This document shows, in pieces, positions 52,302 to 60,421 of a stretch of 64,000 nucleotides of DNA. The translations under genes and the position numbers were made by a program. Source of the DNA: Nonomuraea spiralis (lineage in GTDB: Bacteria > Actinomycetota > Actinomycetes > Streptosporangiales > Streptosporangiaceae); assembly GCF_014648435.1 (NCBI RefSeq), contig NZ_BMRC01000016.1:62001-126000 (forward strand), written 5' to 3'. Below the pieces are notes generated by a model. That model worked only from the letters and a program-made list of their open reading frames with translations. It was not told the origin of the DNA and searched no databases. Within the stretch, counting starts at the first letter, position 1. Every line of letters starts with the position of its first letter.

Positions 52302-54980
52302 ATGCCCGGCCTCGACCACCCCACGACCCCGGACGACGGCGACCACAGGCGCTCCTGGCCCCTCGTCCTCCCGGCGCTGTCCGCGTGGACCAGCGCCCTG
52401 CTCCTGCTCGGCCAACCGGCCGCTGTGGGCCTGACGGCAGCCGCGACCACCGCACTCGCCACCTGCGCCCTGGCCTGGCACACCCGCACCCCCTCCAGCC
52501 GTGCTCCCGGTCGCCTCTCCCGCTCGTGGGGTGCGTGGCGCAACGCCGTGCTCGCGACGCTCATCTGCGCCACGGCGGCCTCCGCGTCGGTCGCCTTCCG
52601 CGTGCAGGCGTTGACCGGCGGGCCGGTGGCCGAACTCGCCGCCAGGAACGCGACCGTGACCGCCCAGATCGTCCTGTCCGACGACCCGAAGCGCAGACCA
52701 CACAAAAGCGGTCATTTCCACCGCGACAGCTACGTCATCCCCGCCACCCTGAAGACCATCGAGTCCACCGCAAGCCAAGGTCGCACCGGGGACGACCTCT
52801 CCTCCGGCGCTCACGGGACGATGAGCCAGGCGTCCTACCCGGCGAGCCGCCAAGCGGTCGACGTACCCATCACCGTCTTCGCCAGTGGGACCGCCTGGAG
52901 CGCCCTGCTGCCCAGCCAACGCCTGGAAGTCACCGGCCGCCTGGCCAGTCCCACTCCTGGAGATCTGGTGGCGGCCATCCTCCTCGTACGCGGTGAGCCC
53001 CGGATCCTGACCCCGCCCTCGTCCATGCAGACAATGGCCGGAGCCCTGCGAACCGGTCTTCGAACAGCCGCCGACCCTCTCCCGCCCGACCAGCGCGGTC
53101 TCCTGCCGGGCCTGGTGGTCGGAGACGTCTCCCGTATCGACCCGCAGGTGGCCGCCGACCTCAAGGAAGCGGGCCTGAGCCACCTGAACGCCGTGAGCGG
53201 TGCGAACCTCGCCATCGTGGCGGGTGCGGCCCTCGCGATCTCCCGCCTGGTCGGCCTCTCCCTGCCCCTGAGGGCGGTCTTCGCGGCCGTCGCGATGCTC
53301 GCGTTCACCGTGGTGGCCCGGCCGTCCCCGAGCGTTCTCCGTGCCCTCCTGATGGGGCTGGCCGCCGCCCTCGCCCTGGGTACGGGCCGGGCGAAGGACG
53401 GCCTCGCGGCCCTCTCCGGGACGGTCCTCCTGCTGGTCCTGTTCGCTCCGGACCTGGCCCGTTCGTACGGCTTCGCCCTCTCGGTGGCGGCTACCGCCGG
53501 CATCCTCCTCCTCGCTCCGCGCTGGCGCGACAAGCTCTCGACGGCGCCAACCCCTCAGAGGCCGACGAAAGCCGACGAGCCTGACGCCCAAGCGGTGGCG
53601 GCGGTGACCGGCCGGAGACCGCCGACGGCCGACCGGCACTTCGGGGCTGTCATCGATGGGAGGGAACGTATGGCGGACGCCGATGGCCGTCTCTCATCAT
53701 CGCCTCCGGGAGACGGGGACACGGACCCTACCCACGCCGCGTCCAGGTTGTGCCGGTTGCCGAGATGGCTGGCCGAGGCGCTGGCCGTCTCAGCCGCCGC
53801 GCAAGCGGCCGTGACGCCCGTCCTGGTGCTGATGTCGGGCCAGTTGACGCTGGTGGCGGTGCCCGCCAACCTGCTGGTGGCCCCCGCCGTGGCTCCGGCG
53901 ACGCTGCTCGGGTTCGCCGCCGCCCTGGTGGCCCCGATCTGGCCGGACGCCGCCGGCCTGCTGGTCGTCCCGGCCGGTTACGCGGTGGGCTGGATCGTCA
54001 CCGTGGCTCGTTGGGCGGTGAACGTCCCTCTCACCACCCTGCCGTGGCCGGGTGGTCTCCCCGGTCTCGGCCTCCTCGCGATCGCCGTGGCCGTCGCGAT
54101 TCCGGTGCTCAGGCACCGTCCGTGGAGGGCGATGGCGTTGGTGACGGCCGGGGCCGTGCTGGTGGCCGTACTGGTGATCCGGCCGCTGACCGGGCCTTGG
54201 CCGCCCAAGGGCTGGTTGATGGTGATGTGCGACGTGGGGCAGGGGGACGGGCTGGTGGTGGCGGCCGGGCCAGGTCGCGGCGTGGTCGTCGACACCGGCC
54301 CGGACCCGGTCGTGATGGACCGGTGTCTGCGCAGGATCGGCATCGAGGAGGTTCCGCTGCTCGTCCTGACGCATCCGCACGCCGACCACGTGGACGGCCT
54401 GCCGGGTGTGCTCAGGAACAGACGTGTCGGAGCCGTGGTCGTCAGCCCGCGACCGACGGCTGAGCAGGCGAGCGCCCGGATCTCGGCCGTACTGGCCCGC
54501 CATCGTGTCCCCGAGGGGAGCGCCGTACCGGGCACGCGATGGCGGTTCGGCCCGTCCGAGCTGACCGTCGTCGCCCCCGACCTGGCCTCAGGCACTGCGA
54601 ACGGCCAAGGCGAGGGCAGCGTGATCAACAACTCCAGCGTGGTCATCCACGTACGATGGCGGGCCGGTTCGGCGCTGCTCGCCGGAGACCTGGAGACCGA
54701 GGCCCAGGACGACCTGGCCCGCCACCTCACCCTGCGCGCCGACATCCTCAAGACCCCGCACCACGGCTCGAACCGCCAGTCCCCGGCCTTCCTCGCCTCG
54801 CTGGGCGCACGGGCCGCCCTGATCAGCGTCGGCGCCGGCAACGACTACGGTCACCCCGCCACCTCGACCCTCGCCCTTCTCCATCGTCTCGGCGCCGCCG
54901 TCCACCGCACCGATCGATCAGGTGACCTGGCCGTCGTCGAGCACGAGGGGAGCCTGGCCGTGGTCCCCCGTGGTCCGTGA
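52302..54980 (+). CDS. comEC: ComEC/Rec2 DNA-uptake channel and metallo-beta-lactamase
   Basis: The 892-residue membrane protein has N-terminal helices and an OB-like extracytoplasmic domain. The competence core starts at LPGLVVGDVSRIDP and AGLSHLNAVSGANLAIVAG, with several further helices. A C-terminal metallo-beta-lactamase domain follows (MVMCDVGQGDGLVV, LTHPHADHVDGLPG, LKTPHHGSNRQSP). It should form the channel for single-stranded DNA. An extra hydrophilic stretch of about 80 residues (near 415-490, rich in Asp, Pro and Arg) splits the transmembrane block. It is co-transcribed with comEA; whether this organism is naturally competent is unknown. Confidence 0.93.
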   Translation: MPGLDHPTTPDDGDHRRSWPLVLPALSAWTSALLLLGQPAAVGLTAAATTALATCALAWHTRTPSSRAPGRLSRSWGAWRNAVLATLICATAASASVAFRVQALTGGPVAELAARNATVTAQIVLSDDPKRRPHKSGHFHRDSYVIPATLKTIESTASQGRTGDDLSSGAHGTMSQASYPASRQAVDVPITVFASGTAWSALLPSQRLEVTGRLASPTPGDLVAAILLVRGEPRILTPPSSMQTMAGALRTGLRTAADPLPPDQRGLLPGLVVGDVSRIDPQVAADLKEAGLSHLNAVSGANLAIVAGAALAISRLVGLSLPLRAVFAAVAMLAFTVVARPSPSVLRALLMGLAAALALGTGRAKDGLAALSGTVLLLVLFAPDLARSYGFALSVAATAGILLLAPRWRDKLSTAPTPQRPTKADEPDAQAVAAVTGRRPPTADRHFGAVIDGRERMADADGRLSSSPPGDGDTDPTHAASRLCRLPRWLAEALAVSAAAQAAVTPVLVLMSGQLTLVAVPANLLVAPAVAPATLLGFAAALVAPIWPDAAGLLVVPAGYAVGWIVTVARWAVNVPLTTLPWPGGLPGLGLLAIAVAVAIPVLRHRPWRAMALVTAGAVLVAVLVIRPLTGPWPPKGWLMVMCDVGQGDGLVVAAGPGRGVVVDTGPDPVVMDRCLRRIGIEEVPLLVLTHPHADHVDGLPGVLRNRRVGAVVVSPRPTAEQASARISAVLARHRVPEGSAVPGTRWRFGPSELTVVAPDLASGTANGQGEGSVINNSSVVIHVRWRAGSALLAGDLETEAQDDLARHLTLRADILKTPHHGSNRQSPAFLASLGARAALISVGAGNDYGHPATSTLALLHRLGAAVHRTDRSGDLAVVEHEGSLAVVPRGP

Positions 54981-55176
54981 GCACCGGTTCCCGGAAGAGC
55001 GGGACCGGAGATCAGCGAGGCACAGCGCTCGATCCCTCCCACCACCCGTCCATCCAGCCCTTGGAGACCTCGTGGAACGCCTGATCACAGCCATGACGAC
55101 GCCCGGCGTCGTCATGGATCAGCGGGGTGCCGCGTCGAGTACCAGGTTGTCGGCGACGCATGGCATGCTGCCTGAC

Positions 55177-56148
55177 ATGGCAGGAACCGATCCAGCACCT
55201 GTGACCCTGGTCCTCGGCGACGAGGAGCTGCTTGCCGAGCGGGCGGTGGGCGCCGTCGTCGCGGCGGCGCGGTCCGGTGATCCATCGGCAGAGGTGCACG
55301 ATCTCCTCGGCGGGAAGGTCGCCACCGGCGAGCTGACCCAGCTGACCTCGCCGTCGCTCTTCGGTGACCGTTCGGTGGTCGTGATCCGTTCGGCCCAGGA
55401 TCTGGCGAAGGACGTCATCACCGAGGTGGTCTCGTACGCGAAGCAGCCGTCCGACGACACCGTGCTGGTGCTGGCGCACCCGGGTGGGGTGAAGGGGAAG
55501 GCGCTGGTCGACGGGGTGAAGAAGGCCGGCGCCAAGGTCGTGACGATCAACAAGGTCACCAAGGCGGGCGAACGGCTGGAGTTCATCAAGGGGGAGGTCA
55601 AGCGGGCCGGGCGGAACATCGCCGGGGACGCGGCCCAGGCCCTGCTCGACGCGGTGGGGAACGACCTGCGAGAGCTGGCAGCGGCGGCCAGCCAGCTCGT
55701 GTTCGACACCGAGGACAAGACGATCAGCGCGGCGGCCGTGGCGCGCTACCACAAGGGGCGCGCCGAGGTCACGGGGTTCAACGTGGCGGACTCGGCGATC
55801 GAGGGGCGGCTGGCCGAGGCTCTGGAGCAGTTGCGGTGGGCTCTGGGCACCGGGGTCGCGCCCGTGCTGCTGGTGAGCGCGATGGCGGGTGGGTTGAGGT
55901 CGCTGGCCAAGGTGGGGAGCGCGCCGCGCAACCTGCGCGGGGGGCAGCTCGCCAGCCACCTGGGGATGCCGCCGTGGAAGGTCGACCGGGTCAAGCGCCA
56001 GCTGAACGGCTGGGGGCCGGAGGGGCTGTCCCGCGCGATCCAGGCGGTGGCCAACGCGGACGAGCAGGTCAAGGGGGGCGGCGCGGACACGGGGTATGCG
56101 TTGGAACACGCCGTACAAGTGATCGTCACCAGCCGTACCGGCCGGTAG
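55177..56148 (+). CDS. holA: DNA polymerase III delta subunit
   Basis: The 323-residue clamp-loader subunit has VTLVLGDEELLAERAVGAVV, the short Walker-A-remnant region, LTQLTSPSLFGDRSVVVIR, GNDLRELAAAASQLVF and the C-terminal helical domain (WKVDRVKRQLNGWGPEGLSRAIQAVANAD). It opens the beta clamp during replication. ATG 55177 gives normal length; ATG 55165 is possible and the ribosome binding site is weak for both. The frame is open further upstream without a credible start. Confidence 0.93.
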   Translation: MAGTDPAPVTLVLGDEELLAERAVGAVVAAARSGDPSAEVHDLLGGKVATGELTQLTSPSLFGDRSVVVIRSAQDLAKDVITEVVSYAKQPSDDTVLVLAHPGGVKGKALVDGVKKAGAKVVTINKVTKAGERLEFIKGEVKRAGRNIAGDAAQALLDAVGNDLRELAAAASQLVFDTEDKTISAAAVARYHKGRAEVTGFNVADSAIEGRLAEALEQLRWALGTGVAPVLLVSAMAGGLRSLAKVGSAPRNLRGGQLASHLGMPPWKVDRVKRQLNGWGPEGLSRAIQAVANADEQVKGGGADTGYALEHAVQVIVTSRTGR

Positions 56149-56620
56149 GGAACGTCTTTCGCAGGCCGTATTGGGCTGTGGCGGAAGTTCCCGCCTCGGC
56201 CCGGTCGGCGACGGGTTCCTTCGAGCCATACGTGATCGGTGAGCCCATATGGCCAGCGACGGTTCGGGACCGTGCGTGGTCAGTAACAGGTTCACATGGG
56301 TCCTCAGACGGTTGGCGACGGCTCCAAACGAGCGCAGGGCGGGTGGCGAGGGCCCGCGAGCGCCGGACGGTTGCTGGGGGCATGCGAGAGCGGCCAGTGG
56401 TCTGAGTGAGGCCGGGGAACGCACGTCCTGGGGTGCCGAGCAGGTGATGGCCTCCACCGGCGCCTTCCAGAGGCGGCGCCTTCCAGAGGCCGCTCAAGCC
56501 GCTCGGCCGTTCAGTGGGGTGCCCCTTCCTGCCCAGTGGCCCACATGAGTGGGGCTGTTTCCCTGTCTGGCAAGCGAAGGCCGGGTGGGTAAGTCGTTTT
56601 GGGCTGCTTGGAGGGTGGGG
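56149..56620. other. 472-bp stretch without a recognisable gene
   Basis: Between holA and the minus-strand epoxide hydrolase stop I see no conserved frame; the open frames here have arbitrary composition. It holds a 16-bp tandem duplication (56459-56490). In many actinobacteria rpsT (ribosomal protein S20) lies next to holA, and no S20-like sequence is present on either strand here. Confidence 0.6.
56459..56490. repeat. Exact 16-bp tandem duplication
   Basis: GGCGCCTTCCAGAGGC occurs twice head-to-tail (56459-56474, 56475-56490) with no mismatch, inside the gene-free region after holA. Confidence 0.9.
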
Positions 56621-57760
56621 TTAGTGGGGGCGGAGAGGGTGGAAGAAGGTGGTGAGGTCGGTTGCCAGTTGGGTGGGTTCTTCCAGGGGCATGAAGTGGC
56701 CGCCTCGGGCGGGGGTGTTCCAGTGGCGGAGGTCGGTGAGGGCGCGTTCGGCGAGGCTGCGGGGGAGGCCGGCCACGGACGGCTCGTGGCTGAGGGTGAC
56801 GGCGGCCGGTACGGTGATGGGCGGCCGCGGCGGGTTCAGGTGCCAGTCGTAGTACGACTTGAACGAGGTGCCGATCGAGCCGGTGGCCCAGTACAGGGTC
56901 ACGATGGTGAGCAGGGTGTCGCGGTCGAAGCGTGATTCCAGGTCGCCCTGGCAGTCGCTCCAGGCGCGGAGCTTGTCCACGATCCATGCGGCCAGGCCGG
57001 CCGGTGAGTCGATCAGGGCGGCGGCGATGGTGTCGGGACGGGTGAGCATGATCTCGCTGTAGCCGCCGTCGCGCGCGTCGTAGGCCGCTTCGGCGTCCAG
57101 GAACGCCTGTTCCTCGGGGGTCGGCGGCGGGTTCTCCAGGGAAGCGGGGGCGGGCGGGTGGATCAGGTGGATTCCGAGCACCTGGTCCGGATAGAGGGCG
57201 CCCAGCCAGCCGACGGCCGCGCCGCCGATGTCGCCGCCGAAGGCTCCGTAGCGTTCGTGGCCGAGGACCTCGGTCATGAGCGGATGCAGCATGCGGGCCA
57301 GCGCGCCTCGGGTGGCGGGTTCCGGGGGCAGGTCGGAGTAGAGGAAACCGGGCATGGACGGGATCACGACGTCGAACGACTCGTCGGGGTCTCCGCCGAA
57401 GCGGGCGGGGTCGGCCAGGCGTTCCGCCAGGGGCAGCATCTCCATGAAGCTGCTCGGCCAGCCGTGGCAGAGCAGGAGAGGCATGGGGGCGCGGCCGGTG
57501 CCGGGGATGCGGATGAAGTGGAGGTTTCGTCCCTGGATGGGGGCTTGGTAGTGGTCCAGCTCGTTGAGGCGGGCTTCCTGGGCGCGGAAGTCGAACCCGT
57601 CGGCCCAGTACGTCACCAGATCCCGTAGAAAGGCCGGGTCTGTTCCGCTCTCCCAGGGACGGGGGTCGAGCGGGCCGGTGAACCTGGTGTTGCGGAGACG
57701 GCTGCGCAGGTCGTCCAGTACGTCGTCGGGAACCTCGATACGGAACCGCGTCGCGGTCAT
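56621..57760 (-). CDS. Epoxide hydrolase (EHN-type alpha/beta hydrolase)
   Basis: The 379-residue protein has the N-terminal epoxide hydrolase domain (RFRIEVPDDVLDDLRSRLRN...FTGPL), oxyanion motif HGWP (99-102), and nucleophile Asp177 in GGDIGG. The lid carries the tyrosine region, and the catalytic His is in GGHFMPLEEP near residue 360. It adds water to an epoxide; related proteins act on juvenile-hormone-like or xenobiotic epoxides. It lies next to a MarR/MFS pair, which fits a detoxification locus. Confidence 0.9.
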   Translation of the reverse strand: MTATRFRIEVPDDVLDDLRSRLRNTRFTGPLDPRPWESGTDPAFLRDLVTYWADGFDFRAQEARLNELDHYQAPIQGRNLHFIRIPGTGRAPMPLLLCHGWPSSFMEMLPLAERLADPARFGGDPDESFDVVIPSMPGFLYSDLPPEPATRGALARMLHPLMTEVLGHERYGAFGGDIGGAAVGWLGALYPDQVLGIHLIHPPAPASLENPPPTPEEQAFLDAEAAYDARDGGYSEIMLTRPDTIAAALIDSPAGLAAWIVDKLRAWSDCQGDLESRFDRDTLLTIVTLYWATGSIGTSFKSYYDWHLNPPRPPITVPAAVTLSHEPSVAGLPRSLAERALTDLRHWNTPARGGHFMPLEEPTQLATDLTTFFHPLRPH

Positions 57761-57819
57761 GTGGTGTCCGGTGTCTGGAGGGTCATTCCAGCATGGGTAT
57801 CACCGGACGCCTGTCGGTC

Positions 57820-58317
57820 TCAATGTGATTGATGCGGGTTCGTCTCCGCGTGGAGCAGGAGCTGCTTGAGCAGGTTGTCCAGGATGCCCTGGTCGCCGGG
57901 GGTGAGGGCGTTCACCATGTCCGTCTCCAGTACGGCCAGGACGGCCATGGCGTCCGTCCAGAGGTCGTGGCCTTTGGGGGTGAGTTCGACGTCCACGCGC
58001 CGGCGGTCTTCGGTGCTGCGGATGCGGCGTACGAGACCTGCTTTTTCCAGCGTGTCGAGGCGGCCGGTCATGCCGGCGGGGGAGAGCAGCAGCTCGGCGG
58101 CCAGTTCGGTGGGGGTGGCGGTGCCGTCGTGGGCCACGAGCCGGTGGAGCGTCTGGAACTCGAAGTCCTGCAGCCCCGTCTGGGTCAGCGCGGCGGCCTT
58201 CGCGTGGGCCAGGTGTTTCACCAGCGACTGCATGCGGGTCACGATCGCCTCCACCCGCTCGTCGAAGGGGGCCTTGCCGCGCCAGCGGGCCAGATGACGA
58301 TCGACGGAGTCCTCCAC
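57820..58317 (-). CDS. MarR-family transcriptional regulator
   Basis: The 165-residue winged-helix regulator has LQDFEFQTLHRLVAHDG, TATPTELAAELLLSPAGMTGRLDTLEKAGLV and the wing RRIRSTEDRRRVDVELTPKG. The GTG start lies 8 nt after TATGAT (minus strand), with no Shine-Dalgarno, so the mRNA is probably leaderless. It is divergent from an MFS exporter with a shared palindrome between them, the usual layout of a MarR-repressed efflux system. Confidence 0.93.
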   Translation of the reverse strand: MEDSVDRHLARWRGKAPFDERVEAIVTRMQSLVKHLAHAKAAALTQTGLQDFEFQTLHRLVAHDGTATPTELAAELLLSPAGMTGRLDTLEKAGLVRRIRSTEDRRRVDVELTPKGHDLWTDAMAVLAVLETDMVNALTPGDQGILDNLLKQLLLHAETNPHQSH

Positions 58318-58340
58318 GAGACCAGATCATACGTCGGCTA

Positions 58341-58378
58341 GTAATTTGTTGACGAATTATTCGCTGACGAAATACCTT
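58341..58378. promoter_or_regulatory. Shared MarR operator and overlapping divergent promoters
   Basis: CGAATTATTCG (58353-58363) is a perfect palindrome at the centre of a longer imperfect dyad spanning 58341-58375 (GTA...TAC at its ends). TTGACG (58349-58354) and TACCTT (58373-58378), 18 bp apart, form a promoter for the MFS gene that the dyad covers. The marR -10 (TATGAT, minus strand 58326-58331) flanks the other side. This fits repression of both genes by MarR. Confidence 0.6.
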
Positions 58379-58385
58379 GGCGGTC

Positions 58386-59636
58386 ATGTCGTATTCGTCG
58401 CTTGCCGGGGCCAAGAACCGGTTACTGGCCGGGCGCTGTGTGTCCGCGCTCGCCACCGCCATGATCCCCACCACGTTGACGCTCGCGGTGTTGCGGGCCA
58501 CGGGGTCGGGGGAGGCGCTGGGGGTTGTGCTGGCCTGTGAGATGGTTCCGCTGCTGTTGTTGCTGCCGGTCGGGGGCGTGCTGGCCGACCGGGTCCGGCC
58601 CGAACGGGTCGCGCTGCTCGCCGACCTGACGCGGTGCCTGGCTCAGGGGGTAATGGCGGTCGAGTTGCTGCTCGGGGTGGATCGGGTGCTCGATCTCGCC
58701 GTGTTGTCGGCCGTCGCGGGGGCGGCGATCGCGTTCGGCAGTCCTGCCGTGCCACGGCTGGTGGTGGCGGTGGTGCCGGGGGCGGACAGGTTGCGGGTGA
58801 ACGCCCGGATCGGGGTGGCGACCAGCGTGTCGGCGGTGCTCGGGCCGGCCCTCGCCGGGACGCTCACGCTGGCCGCCGGGCCCGGGTGGGCGGCCGGGCT
58901 CACGGCGATGTTGTTCGCCTGCTCGGCGCTGACCCTCGGTGGGGTCCGCACAGCCGGCGCAAGGGTGACGGTTGGTGTGAGGGCTGGGTTCTGGAGGGAG
59001 TTGGGGGAAGGGGTCGGGGAGGTCAGGGGGCGGCCGTGGTTCCTGGTCTGTGTGCTGGGGCACGGTGTGTGGCACTTCATGGCCGGGTTGTTCCTCACGC
59101 TGGGGCCGGTGGCGGCGGTTCAGCGGCTCGGAGGTGAGGCCGGCTGGATGATCATCGTGCAGAGCGGCACGGTCGGGCTGGTCATCGGGGTGCTGGCCGC
59201 GCCGAGGTTGCCGATCCGGCGGCCGCTGGTCGCCGTTCAGGTGGGGGCGGCCTGTTATCTGCTGCCCATGGTGGCGTTGCCGGCGGCGGTGGGGTTCGGG
59301 TTGCCGGTCGTGGTGGTGGCCGCCGCGTACTTCGTGGCCATGGTGGGGCTCGGGGTGCTCAGTCCGCTGTGGGAGACGGTGGTGGCGGAGGAGATCCCGG
59401 AGGGGGCGTTGGGGCGGGTGCGGTCGTTCGACCAGCTCATCTCGTTCGCGGCGCGGCCGTTCGGGCTGGCGGTCGCGGCGCCGCTGGCAGGCGCGGTCGG
59501 GATGGCGGCGCTGATGGTGACGGGTGGGGTGCTGGTCGCCGTCGCCAACCTCGCGGCGGTGGTCCGCTCGCCCAGGACCGCGCCCCCTCGGGCCGCCGGG
59601 GACCTGGACCGGGTGACGGTCCGGCGGCACGACTGA
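58386..59636 (+). CDS. MFS transporter, probable drug/metabolite exporter
   Basis: The 416-residue membrane protein has about 12 helices. The A-motif-like loop GGVLADRVRPERVALLADL after the second helix and GFWRELGEGVGEVRGRPW in the central loop match the MFS_3/enterobactin-exporter-like group. ATG 58386 has no ribosome binding site; the predicted transcription start coincides with it (TACCTT 7 nt upstream). It is divergent from marR, whose product likely controls it. Confidence 0.9.
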   Translation: MSYSSLAGAKNRLLAGRCVSALATAMIPTTLTLAVLRATGSGEALGVVLACEMVPLLLLLPVGGVLADRVRPERVALLADLTRCLAQGVMAVELLLGVDRVLDLAVLSAVAGAAIAFGSPAVPRLVVAVVPGADRLRVNARIGVATSVSAVLGPALAGTLTLAAGPGWAAGLTAMLFACSALTLGGVRTAGARVTVGVRAGFWRELGEGVGEVRGRPWFLVCVLGHGVWHFMAGLFLTLGPVAAVQRLGGEAGWMIIVQSGTVGLVIGVLAAPRLPIRRPLVAVQVGAACYLLPMVALPAAVGFGLPVVVVAAAYFVAMVGLGVLSPLWETVVAEEIPEGALGRVRSFDQLISFAARPFGLAVAAPLAGAVGMAALMVTGGVLVAVANLAAVVRSPRTAPPRAAGDLDRVTVRRHD

Positions 59637-59659
59637 GGAAGGGGGCGGGCGGCCAAGGC

Positions 59660-59728
59660 GGGTGGGGGCCAGGGGTAGGGCCAAGGTGGGTGAGAGCTGA
59701 GGCGGGTGGGCGGGGGTAAGGCGGGGGG
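59660..59728 (+). other. G-run-rich convergent intergenic segment with two G-quadruplex motifs
   Basis: Two plus-strand matches to four G-runs with short loops: GGG-T-GGGGG-CCA-GGGG-TA-GGG (59660-59680), and GGG-T-GGG-C-GGGGG-TAAGGC followed by a six-G run (59704-59728). They fill the gap between the convergent MFS gene and the ABC ATPase, where no ordinary terminator hairpin is seen. Confidence 0.55.
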
Positions 59729-60421
59729 TCAGGTGAGGGCGGGTTCGCGGACGACGCCGTCGCTGATCTCCAGGACTCGGTCCGCCAGTGTGATCAGGCT
59801 CGGGTCGTGGGTGGCGACCAGCGCCGTCACCCCTTCACTCCGTACGAGCGCCCGCAGCAACTCCATGATCTGCCGCCCGGTCTGCGAGTCGAGCTGCCCC
59901 GTCGGCTCGTCGGCCACCAGCAGCCTGGGCCGGTTGGCCAGGGAACGGGCGATCGCCACCCGCTGCCGCTGCCCGCCCGACAACTCGTACGGCCGCTGGT
60001 TCACGTGCTGCTCCAGCCCAACGAGCGCGAGCAGCAGCCGTACGCGCTCCTCCCGCTCGGCGGACGGCACGCGGGCCAGCCGCATCGGCACCCCCACGTT
60101 CTCGGCCGCCGACAACACGGGGATCAGCCCGAAGGACTGGAACACGAACCCCACCACGTCCCGGCGCAGCGCCAGCAGGGCGTCCTCGGACATGGACGTG
60201 ACCTCGTGCCCGTCCACGACCACCCGCCCGGCGTCGGGCCGGTCCAGCCCGCCGATCTGGTTGAGCAGCGTGGTCTTGCCCGACCCCGAACGCCCCCGTA
60301 CCGCCACCAACTCCCCGGGGAACACCTCGAAGGACACCTCGTGCAGCGCGACGACCTCCTTGGGCCCGCTGCGGTAGACCTTGCGGACCCCCTCCACCAC
60401 GACCAGGGGCTCATTGCTCAT
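59729..60421 (-). CDS. ABC transporter ATPase, LolD/MacB type
   Basis: The 230-residue ATPase has Walker A GRSGSGKTTLLNQ, Q-loop FVFQSFGL, signature LSGGQRQRVAIARSL, Walker B LLVADEPTGQLD and switch His in VATHDPSL. This form partners FtsX-like permeases. Its start overlaps the stop of the second ATPase by 11 bp, so it belongs to the operon with the large permease. It is the last gene of the operon seen here. Confidence 0.93.
   Translation of the reverse strand: MSNEPLVVVEGVRKVYRSGPKEVVALHEVSFEVFPGELVAVRGRSGSGKTTLLNQIGGLDRPDAGRVVVDGHEVTSMSEDALLALRRDVVGFVFQSFGLIPVLSAAENVGVPMRLARVPSAEREERVRLLLALVGLEQHVNQRPYELSGGQRQRVAIARSLANRPRLLVADEPTGQLDSQTGRQIMELLRALVRSEGVTALVATHDPSLITLADRVLEISDGVVREPALT

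Noticed and set aside
56126..56548. Small frames of 99-123 codons after holA
   Set aside because: No conserved motif, no ribosome binding site, arbitrary composition on both strands.
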